Shown here piece by piece: positions 22,201 through 35,187 of a DNA stretch of 64,000 bases. Numbering within the stretch: the stretch's first letter is position 1; the number at the start of each line of letters is the position of its first letter. The notes beneath the pieces are model-generated. The model was not told the origin of the DNA. It searched no databases and saw only the letters and a program-made list of their open reading frames with translations. A program made the position numbers and the translations under genes. The stretch comes from Saururus chinensis (lineage: Eukaryota; Streptophyta; Magnoliopsida; Piperales; Saururaceae). The stretch covers positions 13,147,893-13,211,892 of the forward strand of contig CP141149.1 in NCBI GenBank assembly GCA_035235625.1. Reading direction: 5' to 3'.

Positions 22201-25200
22201 TAAGGATTGTAGGGTTTGCTTGTCACGACCCAAATTTTCAAAACCCTTTTAAATAAAGGACACACGATAAATCACAATATTTTTTTTTCTTTAAATCAAA
22301 TCAAATCAATCAACTAAATATTCAGGTCATGATAACTGGGGTTCACAAATATTAATATTAAAACATATTATATTATTACACATGTCAAAATTTGATAAAT
22401 AGCAAGTTAACCCTCTAAGTACAAGTCTCTCATATGTCCAAAAATAAATAACCAAGTAAAGTTGGCTCTCATGCTAGTGATTACAATTACTTACAAAATT
22501 GCATAAGTAAGAAACTAGATCCCACTAGTGCAATGTCGTCCTCAAGCACCCACCGACGTCCTGATCTTGCTACATCCTCATCTAACAAACTTGCAACCGA
22601 ACATGACTAAATAGCAACAAAACATCTCCTCCCCTTGAAGGAGCATTTCAGAAGAACAAAAGTGTTATTTAATATTTTTTTGATCAGGCCAACATCACCC
22701 GATGTTAGTTGCCTATGTACTCATTAGACAACATCTCCAATGTTTCCAACAAGACTGGATCTAGATGTAGTTCTGCCTATAAACTACATTATCTAACAAA
22801 GCATAATATCAAATATGCAATGCTTAAGTATTTTCAACCAACCTACATTTTATACAAGTTCTTTAGTCATTCAACTTGTTCTAATTTAACAAGCAATATC
22901 AAACAATATTATTAAGTATCTCTCAAACCATTGTTTGATAATTAATATCCCTGTCAAGTCTCAAAGACAGATAAACTCATCAAATGTCATCCTAAGTGAC
23001 AAATAATACAACCACTATGGACCATCCACGAAAGGGAACCATCCATAGTGCGGCCCTAGAATCTACCAAGAAGTACCATAACCCAACCTAGCCCATAACC
23101 TGACCCAAGTGGAAGGGTATGGCCCACAACTGCACTTGAACAGAAGTGGAAAAAAAACCAACCAAGCAGGATATTAGCTAATCCAAATGTGTGTACACTA
23201 AACCATTCTAAACCTAGCTCACGCAGAGCTTTCCCCAATGGGGAGGTGCAACTTCACGATCAAATGAGCAACTCCTCAATAGAGCTAAAACTCTAAAAAA
23301 TCATTCTAAACCCTGTCTTGCTTGTCAATAAGCAAGGATTCCGATTGACTGTCCCAAACCTTATTAGTCTCTTTCAGACTAGGGTTAGAACGCAAAACTG
23401 CCATCGGTTCATTAACCAAGAAAAATCGTCAGGTCCATTGCCTTGTTCACTCTAAGAACTAGTCTCAGACCCCTCTGAGGGTATTTTTATCTTTATTTTG
23501 ATTAGCTATACTTACCCAATTTAAAGCTATCTAACCCCATTGATTATTTCATTAATCTTAAGATAATGATAATTACTATCACAACATCAATAGCAAACAT
23601 CAAAATAATAAATAACATAAACAATACAAACCAACATAGGTCCAGGCAGATCTTAATATCAAGAAGTAAACTCAATAATGATATTAGAAATGTTCGTGCT
23701 CTCGTGCTCTAATCCTCATAGGGTTAGCTGATTAAACTTTTTATGAAAATAGGTTATAATGCACCTAAGGGCATTAAGGTAATTAACCCACATTGGACAT
23801 GGTCCTCTTTGTTCTCGAGTGAGTTTTTAACCACTCAAGAGGTTGCAATATCAAATTTGCCCATTAATTCCATTCATGAGAATGCGGGTTGGTCTGCTCA
23901 CAGGGGTATTTTTGTTATTTTGTTTAGTGCTTACCTAAACCCTAATGGGTTCAAAACTAATCTCATGGGTACTCCTAGATGTTATGGACCGGGGGTAATT
24001 TTCTTGCCATTTAACGGGGTTGTAGACCCCTTTAACTGACATAGTTTATTTAACCTTAACCTTAAGGGTAAAATAGGTAATTATCTATTTATTTGGATTT
24101 TTTCCCAGCTTGTCATTAACCTATTATTATAGTATACATACACCTATCACTGGGATTTTTTCTTCATTTTTAAACTGATTCATAAGCCCCTAAACCGAAG
24201 CCCTAAACTTGGTAAGTGAACCGCGACTTAGTTATAAGGGTAAAATGGTCATATTATAGCCTTTAGGATTTTTCCGTGCCTAAAACTTGGTCAAGATACT
24301 CTGCATGCTCTCATGGTAATTTTAATTTTTTTCAAATTTTTGTGACGATTTTAACTCATTGAATCAAATGCAATTCAAATTGTATTTTTTTTAACCATCA
24401 GGCCCTAACTAAAATGGGCCAAATTACCCATCCCGGTCCAAACTAGAACCAAACAACCCGCTTTATGGGTCATTTTCCCCACAGCCAGCCAGAGGCCTAA
24501 TGGCATCTAGTGCTCCATCTTCAGCCACTGTGAGGCCTGGCTGAATTGCAACTGCGGGATATTCAAAAGGACTTGGCCTGCTGCAGTCTTGTGGCCAAAT
24601 GGCCCATTTCTTGACGATTTGGCCAATACAGTGTCCGGTTTCCCAGGAGCCCAGGTTCTGCCGTCGACTGTCGACAATCAGAGAAACATGGCCCTCAAAC
24701 TCTCTGTTTCCCTTTTTTTATGTGTGTCGGCTCGACGGAGGTGAAATCTGCCGGCTGCCTATCCAGAGCCGGAAGACAGGGGCTTGGGTGTTGTAGCCCC
24801 TTTCCTAGTGTATCCTATTGTCCCTTTCCTAGGGAAAGGGAAAGGAGTGGCTTGTGGCCAGCTCTTCCCTTCCCTCCCTTTGGCACATTGGCATCATTCA
24901 AGGCTCTGACGACAGGTTCTGCATAGACCAGTGGCCAGCCAGCCCATTGGCCAATCCAGCCGCCGGTGACTCCGCCCTTATTTTAAATAAATTATTATTA
25001 AAAGGGAGATTTTTCTACCCTAATTCTACAATCAAGCATAGATCACCCTAAATTAACCCTAAACACTTAAAAATTAGTGTTAATAAGCGATCATAGCTCA
25101 TCAAGACTCCAGTTTTCGAGTTCGCTCCTCTCCAACCCCGTTGCCAGTCACCTTTGCCGGAAAACTTCCATGGCGGCTTCTTTTCCCTCCTCCACTAAGG

Positions 25201-26415
25201 GCCAAAAGCTTCCCCAAAATAATCCCAAGTGTCCTTTTTGTTATCATGGGGATTAGGAACCCTAATCCCCTTAGAAGTTGGGCCAAGGTGGACCACATTG
25301 GCTATAATTTAATAATTCCCATCATTCTAAAAAACCGGACCTGCAAAACGACTTAAACGGCTCAAATACAAGTCAAAATCGGGTAAACGGGTCATGTACG
25401 ATATGTTCAACTTTGAACGGTCATAACTCCCTCATCCGAACTTCAATTCACGTGATCTTTGTGACGTTTCAAAGATCTTCCTGTCTACTTTCTAATTACA
25501 TTGATTTCAGCCACAAATTCCATCTATATAGGAATTTATTCAACTGAGAAGGTTAGGGTGTCAATATACTATTTTCTACGTGTTTAATTTTTGAAACCTA
25601 AGAAAATCAAGGATATTAAATTGACCGACCCATGTTCCTAAACTATAACATTTTTCTGAGGGGAGCGGTGATAGAGAACTTGTGAGAAGTTCTCTTCCAT
25701 TAGAAACCAGTGCACGAATGGTCTGTGACACGAATGGGTAGCTCCGCCATGGCCATCGAGCATAATGTGTTTGGCCGGTGTGATGCATACTCCAGCCGTG
25801 AATAATAAACAAGAGAATTGTAACCTAAATAGATAATAATGGGATTATGTTAAATTTTGGGGCAAAACATCCTACCTTCTTAAACCACCGATCTTTGAGC
25901 TTGCCCCTCCTCATCTCTGTCATCAGCTACCATTGCCAGAAAACTTCCCCCATCTGCTTCTTCTCTTCCCTCCCTTTAGGGCCCAAAAAGCTCCCCTTAA
26001 AAGTCCTAATTAGCCCTTTTTATAATAAGGGGATTAGGGTTCCTAATCTCTCATGAGGTTTGGGCTAACTCAACCTCTCTTAGGCAACCTAATTGGACCT
26101 CTTAAATTAATTTTCGTCACTTTAATTAATCTTACCCGTATAGTGACTTAAACAAACAATTTGCATGTATAATTTAGGTAAACGGGCCCTGTGCGTTATG
26201 TTAAACTTTGAACGGTCGTATCTCCCTCATCCGAACTCCGATTTGAGAGTTATTGGTAGCGTTTTGAAGATCTTTCTATCTACTTTAACCTTCATATATG
26301 TCTCAATCACCAATTCCAATCATTGGGAAATTTATTCTTACAAGGAGTTAAGAGGTTAAATACCCTATTTTCCATGTGGTCAACTTCGGGAATTTAGAAA
26401 ATCCCGGACGTTACA
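19300..26415. mobile_element. B1: LTR-type repeat of family B, itself split by B2
   Basis: B1 starts TGTCAAGACCCGAATTTT and ends CCCGGACGTTACA. Flanks are ataat (19295-19299) and ataac (26416-26420). It consists of 19300-22220 plus about 25617-26415, roughly 3.7 kb, without coding sequence. Its left part matches B2 from 22221 on (for example the GGCCAACATCACCCGATGTT segment at 19733 and 22687). Its right part matches the end of B2 (TTTGCCGGAAAACTTCC versus ATTGCCAGAAAACTTCC; GAACGGTC(A/G)TA(A/T)CTCCCTCATCCGAACT). It is probably a solo LTR inserted in C2. A minus-strand TATA-like CCTTATTATAAAAAGG lies near 26010-26030. Confidence 0.65.
22221..25616. mobile_element. B2: second family-B LTR-type repeat, nested in B1
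   Basis: B2 starts TGTCACGACCCAAATTTTC and runs parallel to B1 through all landmarks. It ends near 25616, where AATCAAGGATATTAAA replaces the expected ...TTACA. The duplication is only partial (ttgct at 22216-22220 against ttgac after the end), so the right edge is approximate. After it the remaining part of B1 resumes. No coding sequence; the frames at 23743-24039 and 24599-25051 follow no recognisable protein. Confidence 0.55.
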
Positions 26416-28953
26416 ATAACAATGTACATAATTTCATTACATCACAAAATCAACAACTATTATAACCAATAGCAACATCCTCATCATCACACATAAGTAG
26501 AATAAGCATAATATTTACTAATGCATTTCACATGATTTAACAATTATAATGTAACTCCTACTCAAAAGTATCCAACTTCATAAGTGCAAGTCAAAGGTTT
26601 TCTATGCCACAGTAGCCATGTCTAGGAGATTAGCTTCACCTCACAAGATCATGAACTACTCACATTTGGACTTTAGGTATACTAAAATCTGCCCGCCCCA
26701 TCCACACTATGAAGCTAAGGCCACAGGGGCTCATGTGGCCAAGTGGTTGAAGTTTCGACTTCCATAATCATCAAAACTTCCTATATGACATTGTGCGGAA
26801 CCCATCATCTTTCAATGCTCTAGTCCATTCGAATACAACTCCTAAGCTAGGGAAGAGTTTCTACATGACTCCAATTTATAGAGGGCCGAAAGTCTTTGGT
26901 CATTTTATATACCAACCTCCTTCTGTCTACATGGCTAAAAATTAACTTAAGAAGCCAAGAAACTAAGGGTTCTTCCAACCTCCGTTGCCTAAAGATATCA
27001 ATCTTAGGGTGTGGTCCATTACAAGAATATTCACACACAAAGGTACATACACCCAATCATAATTCACCACATTACCACATATAGTTGTAATTTATGCATT
27101 AAATAACATGATATTACTTCTCATAATAATAACATAATATTCATAACAATTTCTACAAAAAATATCCAAAACTGACTTGTTGTCGGTGGACTCATTGACG
27201 TGTTGATCGAGTCACCAGTAATAATCGGTAACTCATCGATGTGTTGAACCCCCCTTGCTGATAGTGGGATGGTGAGGGCAATCATCCTCATCGATGCCTT
27301 ACCAACGTGTCGACCTCACTGCCGTGGCTCGTCAGTTATGCACCGATGTGTCGATGCTCATCACCCAAAACCAAATTACTGTAGATGGACTCATCAACGT
27401 GTTGGCTAAGTCAATTACCATCGATAACTCATCGACGCATCGAAGCCTCACCAATAGTGGGATGACGAGGACAATCATCCTCATTTACCCCTTACCAACA
27501 CATCAACCTCATTGCCAGTGACCCGATCGTAATACAACGATGTGTTAATGCTCATCAATATCAACACTTTCATCGCCCAAGTTATATTGGCAACATCACC
27601 AACGTGTCGATGGACATGTCGATTGTCAAGAAGAAATAACAAAAACCGTCCAAACTTTCCAAAATCACTCTATATCATGACATATCATAATCATTCCCAA
27701 ACATAACCCTCCCATATTGACAAATGATGATTCTTACTATCAATTGATCATTAAACATGGGGAAAATATGATATCATAACATAATCATTATAAAATCTCA
27801 GAAATTATACTTTACATGCTTTCATATAATGCAAGTAAATAAAAAATATCTCATGCAATCACTTCAAAAGCAAAGCATAGAATCAATGCTTGCAATCTAA
27901 CATAAAATCATGATTCCTCAATATTACCATGACATGAAATCACAAATAATCCTATTTTTATACTTTTCTATTTAATGGTTTCATAATTCAAATCATACGT
28001 GCATATTCTATGTTAAATCACACACAAGGTTAGCAAACCAATCTATTTTATGACATAAAAATTCAACCTTAAGTGCGATGTTGACTAATCTCAGCATAAA
28101 TATACTCCTTCCCTTGATTTCTCTTGATTTAGAGAGCCCTTGATCTTCTCCTTCTTCATTTTGAAATGTTTTTCTAAAAAAAATTGAGTCTAAAGGCCTT
28201 AAAAGTAACTTGGGAAAAAGGAGGAAATTCTGGTTTATAATAGTCAAACTTGGTGAATTTTTAAGGAAACCACAAAACTACCCGAACCATCATGAGGTCA
28301 TCGACACGTCTATCATCGTCTTCAGTAACTTTTGACTGCACCATGTCCAAACTTCAAATAGCCATAACTTCCTCATATAAAGCCTATTAATGCATTCTTA
28401 GTGGAGTTATGAAGATGTTATTGTTTACTTTCTAACCCAAAAATTTTAGATCAAACTCATCAGATAGAAAAAGTTATACCTTTAAGAATGACCAAAGGTT
28501 AGATCTATAGGTATGTGCAAGTCATGACAGAACCTCAAGTCTAATTTCTAACAATTATACCTCCTTCATCCAAACTCCAATTTATATATTCTTAGATGCA
28601 TTTTGAAGCTATGTTTGTGTAGTTTCTATCTTGAAAGTTTTACACTTAAATTCAACTCAGAGAATAAGTTATTATACTTAAAATTACCAAAGGTCAAGTT
28701 CACTGTTTTCCACATGTATACCCAAAACTTCCTTGATATTTCATCTATCATAACTTCATCATCCAAGCTTCGATTTATGCACTCTCAAAAACTCTACGAA
28801 GATCTTTACATCTATTATTTAATAATATAGTTTCATATCCAAACTTTATGTATAGAAGATGTTATTATACTAAGAAGACCTATAGGTCAAACTCACTTAT
28901 TTTCACATGGACAATTATAGGGAATTTAGAAAAATCTCAGGTGTAACACCCAC

Positions 28954-29084
28954 TTTCCGGTGGTGGGCCAATCTAGCAAATTTGTTTGGCCAGCCTACCA
29001 CAGCTAGGAGGGCAAGGTCGCAGCCTAGCTAGAGGAGCTCTATTTGTATATGTTCGCCCTCATCATTCTCCATCTCCAAACAGA
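28954..29084. other. short leftover between C2 and A1
   Basis: About 130 bp without a recognised feature. It is what remains of the DNA into which C2 inserted. Confidence 0.3.
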
Positions 29085-32000
29085 ACACAAACACCCTTAA
29101 CCAGGGTCTTACAACTTCCTCATACCATCATACGCGTACTCAACGCCTTACACATACTCATACGAGCATACTTGTACAATCTTACACTTACAGTCCTTAT
29201 CAGAATCATATACTTACAAACGTGCTCAGAATCATACACTTACTGTCTTACTCAAAAACTTACACTTACAGTCTTACACAGAGTCATCATCTTACAATCG
29301 TGTTCATACTCATATAACTTACATGTATTCATATGACCTTATTCGTACAATCATACGTTTACACATAAACGTATTCTTATGTCTTCCTTAGGAGCTTACA
29401 CTTACACTTACTCTGGATCTTACACATACAACTTACTCAGAATCTAAAGCATACAACATACTCTCACTATCATACACATACTACCGACAACTGAAGCCCA
29501 TTACAATTAACAAGCTCCAATGTTGGAAAGGAAAGGAATACCACAAGAGAGTCACCTTAACCTTTGGGGAGCAACTAGACGTCATGGACTTTTCCAAAGG
29601 CAAGGCACACCTATGCTCATCGAGCACAGGATCAAACAAGTAAGAGTAGATGCATGATACTACTTACCTGGGGCCATACAGTGCCAACAAGGGCCATACA
29701 GTGCCAACTAAGGGCAAAAAATATACAGTCCCACTCTAGTGCAGTAATCTTACAATGCCACTCTTGGGCAGAACATACAGTACCATCTAGGCAGAAACAT
29801 ACAGAGCCCACGAAGGGCAGAAACTTACAACGCTCTCAACAAAGCATAAAACGTCTGGGCTTAATACAGCACAAGACCAAGTCAAAGCATACATCGCTCT
29901 CAACAGAGCATCAGACGTCTGGTGCACTATATAGCACACAGACTAAATCCCACATGAATAACCACCATGGCAAGACACAAGAAATGCTCAGCCAATTTAT
30001 TATCGGCTAGCTCAAACATGGAACTTAATCTGTCGAACCCTCAGGTCTCAAACTCACAACGCTATTATTAATTTTCTCATAATTCAAGTTTGAATTAAGT
30101 ATATTATGCGGTACAATTATGCCACACAAACTCAGTCCTCGACTGATCAAACTGAAGCTGAGCCCGATCCAAACCCTAGGTCGTCGGGGCAGCAGACTTC
30201 ACTCACCCATCCAAGTCACACATAACTCACCATACACAAATACTTACATAATCATACAACCCCTGACATCCACCTTACGGTCAAAACATCTTACTTACAT
30301 AGTCAAACTGAGCTCCTCACAGCAGATCCCCATTATCATCCTCTTACTTAATTCCTCACTTATTATACTTACTTTTCACTTCATAATTTGTACGTTATAC
30401 TTGTACAATTATGCACGCTCTTACTGTCTAATAAACCCTCATAAAGCTCCAAGCCTAAGTCTTCTTACTTATCGAACCCCTAACTTACGCTCCAAACCGA
30501 TCCGCTCCATTCCTTGCCTATCACACTTACGTCAGTCGTCTTTTGTCACACGCTTACACATCCACATCTACATCCAACTTCATACCAAACCCTTACCACT
30601 CTTACCGTCCATCGCCCATACCTCTGCCCACACAATCCACATACGTAACTTACTCACAATTTCTAGCCGTCACTTGCATGTACATCATACACATACGGAG
30701 CACATTAACTTATTCTCTAGCCATCACTAGCGCATACAAATTCTACATACATAAAACATGCTTACAACTCACATACATACATACATGTATCTCAATGTGG
30801 CGTAAATCACTATCTTACATCATGCAAACATGTCATGATTTAATATCCAAAACATGGAACTATACAAGCCTAGCATGATGCTACTCATTCAAAGCATGTT
30901 GTCATGAAATTATGAGTTCAAAGCTCCCCTACCTCATAATCATGACGTTTGATGGCGAGCACACGATGGTGGTGGCATTGGTGGCGGAGTCGGTAGTCAA
31001 AACCATTGCCTAGCTGAGAGAGTTGTTGTCCCGAGGTTTTAGGAAACGCCAGAACTACACACGGCCAAAAGGGGTGTCAAAGTCAACGCGATAAAATTTG
31101 CGATCCACGGCTGCACACTAGGGGCGGCCGGAAGAAAGATCGTGCCAACGAGTGGCAGGTGTGATCGAAAGATAGGGTGTACTCACTAAAATTTGATTGG
31201 TGGTTGAACAATACCCAACCAGTCACAAAACGTCGAAATAGGCCATGGACAGCACCCAACGACATCGATTTTGCATTTACAAGGGCCCACATACGGGCAA
31301 AGGGCGTGGGGCAACACTTGAGGACGAAGAAGAGGTGGTGGAGGAATCAGATGTCAACTCCAGATGATGGCAGAGCCATCTGACAGTCAAGCGGTGCCAA
31401 AGCGGCACTATAACCCTAACCTGCACGCGCGGCTACTTGCACACGCAGCCAAAGGGAGGGGAGAGAGGGCTAGACGTTGTCGGCCCAAAACTTGAAAGGG
31501 CGGTAGGGCCATGCCCAAGGGTGGTAACCGACGAAGATGGCCTTTGCCATTGTCGTGTCGAGGTAGGCTGACTAGAGGCCATACGGTGTCCGGTGGAGGT
31601 AGGACGGTAAGAGGGGAAAACATGGCGCTCTCTATAGCGCGGTCAAACACATAATCGGCAGAGGGAACGTCTGACTCACGTCAGAAAAAGAGGGGCGGTG
31701 CCGCACTAGGGCGGCCAGCCATCTCCAGGTTGAGACACGCCACACTAAGGTGGTCCAAAGGGTGTTCGGCATCCAACGATGCTTGATGGCCCAAAATGGG
31801 TGGAACACCCTAGGGGCACAAGGACAAGCAGGGGTTACTGGTGGCTCTGGCCAACTCCACCATGGCCCTAGCGGCCAGGAGGAGCTATCTCCTGCCAGAG
31901 GTGACAACCAAAGTCAACAACGACACACCGGACAATTGCACAGTGAGGAGCAAAGGCTCGGTTTTCTGTGGATGAGCGCATCAACCGGCGGGCGACAGAT

Positions 32001-33221
32001 CTCGTTCTAGCGGAACAGATGGGACGAAAGCTAAACCGGGTTGGGTGGAAATATCCACCGTTGTTGCCAGGCCGGAGAGAAGCCGAACAAAGGTGTGGTG
32101 GGTCAAGTCCGACATCTGGCTACCGGCGGCGGCTAGTGAACCTAGACACGGCCAAAAATAGGGAAGATGAGGGACTGGCTGGGGGAACCCAGTAAGGGTG
32201 GAGCAGCCAAGGGGGTGGTGGAGCTGGCTGGGGCTCACCATGCGGTCGCCGGCCTAAGGCTGGCCGGACGGATGCTGGGCGGAGCTGTCTTCAGCAAAAG
32301 GCAGCAACTTCCGGCATGTCCGGACTGAGCAGAGGAAGGATGGAGGGCTAGGAGGAGAAACCGGGGAGGGATGGTTCACCACCTTCACCGGACCAAGGCA
32401 GGTCTGGATGGGGGTCGTGTCGGCCACGAATCGCCGGCGGCAGCCTCCGTTTCACCAAAATAGAGCGCCAGCGGAAAACAGGGCAGAGAGAGGGAAATGG
32501 GACGGGGCGGCGGAGCAGAGGCCCACTGGGCCGGGAGGGGTGGCCTCCCGCCGTCGCCGGCCCAGGGCGGAGCCGTGGCCGGCCAGCCCTTAGCGGCTCA
32601 CGGCAATGGCGGTACAAAAAATGCTGTGAGAGAGGGAGAAAAAGCTTATCGGGGAAATCCAAGGGGAGGAGCCGGTGCGACTGGCCAGGGCGGTGGCCCA
32701 ACTGTCGCCGGCCTGAGATTGGCCGAACGGAGGCCGGGCGGACCCCACTAGCCAGCGCCGGTGCTGCCACAGCACCAAACAGAGAGAGAGAGCAGAGAGA
32801 TCGGCGGAACAGGGGAGGAGCACGGGGCGGCGAATCGGGCTGGGCCGGCGTCAGGGAGGCGGCCTGGCCGTCATCAAGCCGAGGTCGGCTGGCGGCCTGC
32901 CGGTGGCGCTCCTCAGGCTTAGCCAGAACGAAGGGGGGAGAGACACTTCTGGATTGGGCTCGGCCGAGCCCAATCCCGAGCTTTTTCATTTTTTTTTCCA
33001 ATTTCCCCTAATCATCTACAGTCTCCTTCTCTCTCAACTTTTCAAGCCGTAAACGTGCGTACAAACGTGCATCTAGGCCCATGGCCTACGATGAACCCCA
33101 CACCGGACTACAGGTACAAATATCGTAACGAAATACGCCAAAGCGTCATTATTTGTCTACCAAAAATTATCAGAAAATAGCAGAAAATTATAAGAAATCG
33201 TAGGGAAATTTGGGGCATTAC
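29085..33221. mobile_element. A1: 5'-truncated copy of the long LTR family A
   Basis: From about 29085 (AACACCCTTAACCAGGGTCTTACAACTT) to the TTACA end at 33221, A1 follows the complete copy A3 (52280-56792) segment by segment: the CATACTCATAC-type array, CTTAACCTTTGGGGAG...GACGTCATGG, the GCCACTCTTGGGCAG units, the AGAGCATCAGACGTCTGG units, ATGACGTTTGATGGCGAGCAC, the GC-rich block and the end. Relative to A3 about 700 bp of the left end is missing. All long frames inside (for example 203 aa at 30119-30730 and 217 aa at 32348-33001) are low-complexity products of repeats or GC-rich DNA. No retrotransposon protein is encoded. Confidence 0.65.
32340..32960. repeat. GC-rich degenerate tandem repeat in A1
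   Basis: Units of roughly 160-170 bp share a (C/T)CGCCGGCC..GGGCGGAGCC-type core (near 32372, 32545 and 32700). They are less regular than the matching array in A3. Confidence 0.5.
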
Positions 33222-33231
33222 ATATAGGAAG

Positions 33232-33650
33232 CTGATATTCATATTTTTGACCCTCTTTACACAGGACAGGAGTTGGAAAAGTATTGCACTGAGGTGGGCA
33301 AGCTACCGGTTCTTATATTTCTACTCCTCTATAAGTTTGGATGGTTAGAGTGCGCCAGATGGTGGACGATGGATATTGTGGAGGTTAAATGTGATGATTG
33401 TGGGGTTCTTGTATGCTTATACATGTGGTATTTGTCACATCGGTATGCTTTTGACTTCACTGGTGAGGACGTGCCCCGGCTAAGGAGGTTACTTCTTTAC
33501 CAGTTATGGACAAAAAAAGAGTTACGGTATGAATTTAGTCATTCATTAATTATTTTTTTATAACATTTACTTGAGGGCTTTACTAATGCAGCTATTGAAC
33601 CCTTTTTTTCATAGGATGACAACAGCCTTCTGGAGACAGAGAAGCAAGCA
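33232..33650 (+). pseudogene. Ulp1/C48 SUMO-protease-like fragment (transposon-borne)
   Basis: The frame GAT-ATT-CAT (DIHIFDPLYTG) runs into a C48 C-terminal region: WWTMDIVEVKCDDCGVLVCLYMWYLSHRYAFDFTGEDVPRLRRLLLYQLW. D-C-G carries the catalytic cysteine of the family and the FDFT..D.P..R..L segment is a hallmark of plant transposon-borne Ulp1 domains. The bases before DCG look deleted, since the usual glutamine-containing stretch is absent. A donor ACG|GTATGA near 33526 and an acceptor ATAG|GATG near 33615 suggest an intron. The N-terminal half with the catalytic histidine and aspartate is absent, cut at the A1 edge. Confidence 0.7.
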
Positions 33651-34488
33651 TAAACCCTGCCAAGTGTTGAAGCATAAATAGAACTTAATTTTTTAAATTA
33701 TTCTTTGTCATAAAACTCGGTTCAATGTTTTTGAATTATGTTTAGATGGATATTGTCTTCAAATGGTTATTTTATGGTGTATTAAAAATACTAATAACAC
33801 AACTTCAGTTCTTGTTCTTTTCCATTTTTTATCACACAAATGAGCAATTTGGAGAAAGGCATACTAACATAATGGGATGCAACCTAGACCTAGTATGCAT
33901 CGGAACAGAAAAATTGGCATATGGAAAACTTAAAGTTGGGAACTGGAAAACTTAACATGGGGAAATGAAAAACAGCAAGTGGGGAAAATGGCAAATTGGA
34001 AACTACAAAAGTCTATTGTAAACCTGAAAAGACAAATTGTCCTTGTACACCTTTCATATCCACAAAAATACAATTTTCTCTAAACATATTATAAACGTAA
34101 TATAACCAATGTAATTTTTTCCCGTCAAGATGTCATATGATGAAGGAGAGAGCAGTTTGGTCAAAAGCCTTCACACATTTGCAAGTTCCCACGTGAGCAA
34201 GTCTCCATCATATGACAACCCGACAGGAAAAATCTACATTAGTCACTCAGTCCAGGAAAATGTCTTCTTCTTCTCCAGTACGAATTCATCCTACGGTGGC
34301 TTTATCTCCAATAAAGCTTCCTACATGGGTTGGTTGATCTTTCAACCTACTTTTGTTTGCTCGCTTGGATATATTATATGAAGTGTGTAAATGGTCAAAG
34401 AAAGAGTACTTATTAAAGTCAAGTTTTATATATCCTATTACAGTGCCCATTGACCTGCAATATGGACATTACTGGGAAGGATCCCTAG
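33651..34488. other. AT-rich non-coding stretch with GGAAAACT-type repeats
   Basis: About 33905-34015 repeats GGAAAACTTAA / TGGGAACTGGAAAACT / GGGAAAATGGCAAATTGGAAACT. The 83-aa frame at 34130-34381 has no recognised domain. A segment near 34175-34205 (GCAAGTTCCCACGTGAGCAAGTC) has a diverged second copy at 36355-36380. Confidence 0.4.
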
Positions 34489-35187
34489 GTAAATAATGAC
34501 TATGATGTTCAATTAGGGAAGGTCTATGATCAAGAATCGATAGAAATTGGTCAACATTTCAAGGACAAAGCCATGCTTCAACTTCACCTTCACCTTCACA
34601 ACATGGCCATGTACACCAAGTTTCAGTTCAAGGTTATATATTCAAATAAATCAAGGTATACAATCAGATGTATTGTTGAGGACTTCCCGTGGAGACTACA
34701 TGCCTCGAGAATTAGTGGATGTTTCATGTTCAAAGTGAAGGAAATGAATTCAGTACATACATGTTCGAATGCATTACTTGGTGAAGATCATTGTCAAGCA
34801 AAAAGTGGGATTATTGCTGATGCTATATATAGTCGTATGGTAGGGCGTCAATCTTACACACCAGATGATATAAAAAAAGATATTAATGTCAAGTATGAAG
34901 TTTCCATAAGTTACCGTAAGGCTTGGAAGGCTAAAGAGGCCGCTATGGAGAAGTTGAGGGGAATGTTTGAGGAGTCTTATGCAGACCTTCCAGCATATCT
35001 ACACCAATTGGAAAGGATGAATCTAGGGACTACCACATATATCCAATACGACATTAGAGACAAATCCCAAAGGTGTTTTGTATCATTTGGTGTGTGCATT
35101 GAGAATTTCAAGAGGCACATGCGTAAGGTAATTGCCATAGACAATACACATTTAAACGGCACATACGTAAGATGTTGCCGTCTGTGA
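34489..35187 (+). pseudogene. MULE (MuDR-type) transposase fragment
   Basis: The frame opens after an in-frame stop and reads LGKVYDQESIEIGQHFKDKAM then YTKFQFKVIYSNKSRYTIRCI.DFPWRLHASRI, the MuDR N-terminal DNA-binding region. Next come VHTCSNALLGEDHCQAKSGIIADAI, YTPDDIKKDINVKYEVSISYRKAWKAKEAAME, EESYADLPAYLHQLERMNLGT and VIAIDNTHLNGTY, the first conserved aspartate motif of the MULE DDE core. It then stops at RCCRL. The remaining catalytic residues and the zinc-binding C-terminus are missing. ACATAC|GTAAGA could be a splice donor, but no continuation is recognisable downstream. Dead fragment. Confidence 0.85.

Larger units (their letters stand above)
18888..28948 (-). mobile_element. C2: LTR-type repeat of family C, split by B1 and B2
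   Basis: The left piece (18888-19299) starts CGTCACACTCC, probably TGTCACACTCC with one change. The right piece (26421-28948) ends TCTCAGGTGTAACA. Flanks are ctcac (18883-18887) and cccac (28949-28953), one mismatch in five. Without the inserted B1, C2 is about 2.9 kb and coding-free, so it is probably a solo LTR. On the minus strand it would start TGTTACACCTGAG, a familiar plant LTR start. The right piece matches C1 and carries CATCGACGTGTCGATG-like words at 27180-27620. 27620-28940 holds only AT-rich DNA with recurring AAC...TTCCTCAT(C/A) segments. Confidence 0.65.

Noticed and set aside
30119..30730. 203-aa plus-strand frame (and 118 aa at 29654)
   Set aside because: Composed of translated minisatellite and TCATAC/CTTACA-rich sequence of family A; no domain and not conserved in the other copies.
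32348..33001. 217-aa minus-strand frame
   Set aside because: Lies in the GC-rich block of A1; same artefact as in A3.
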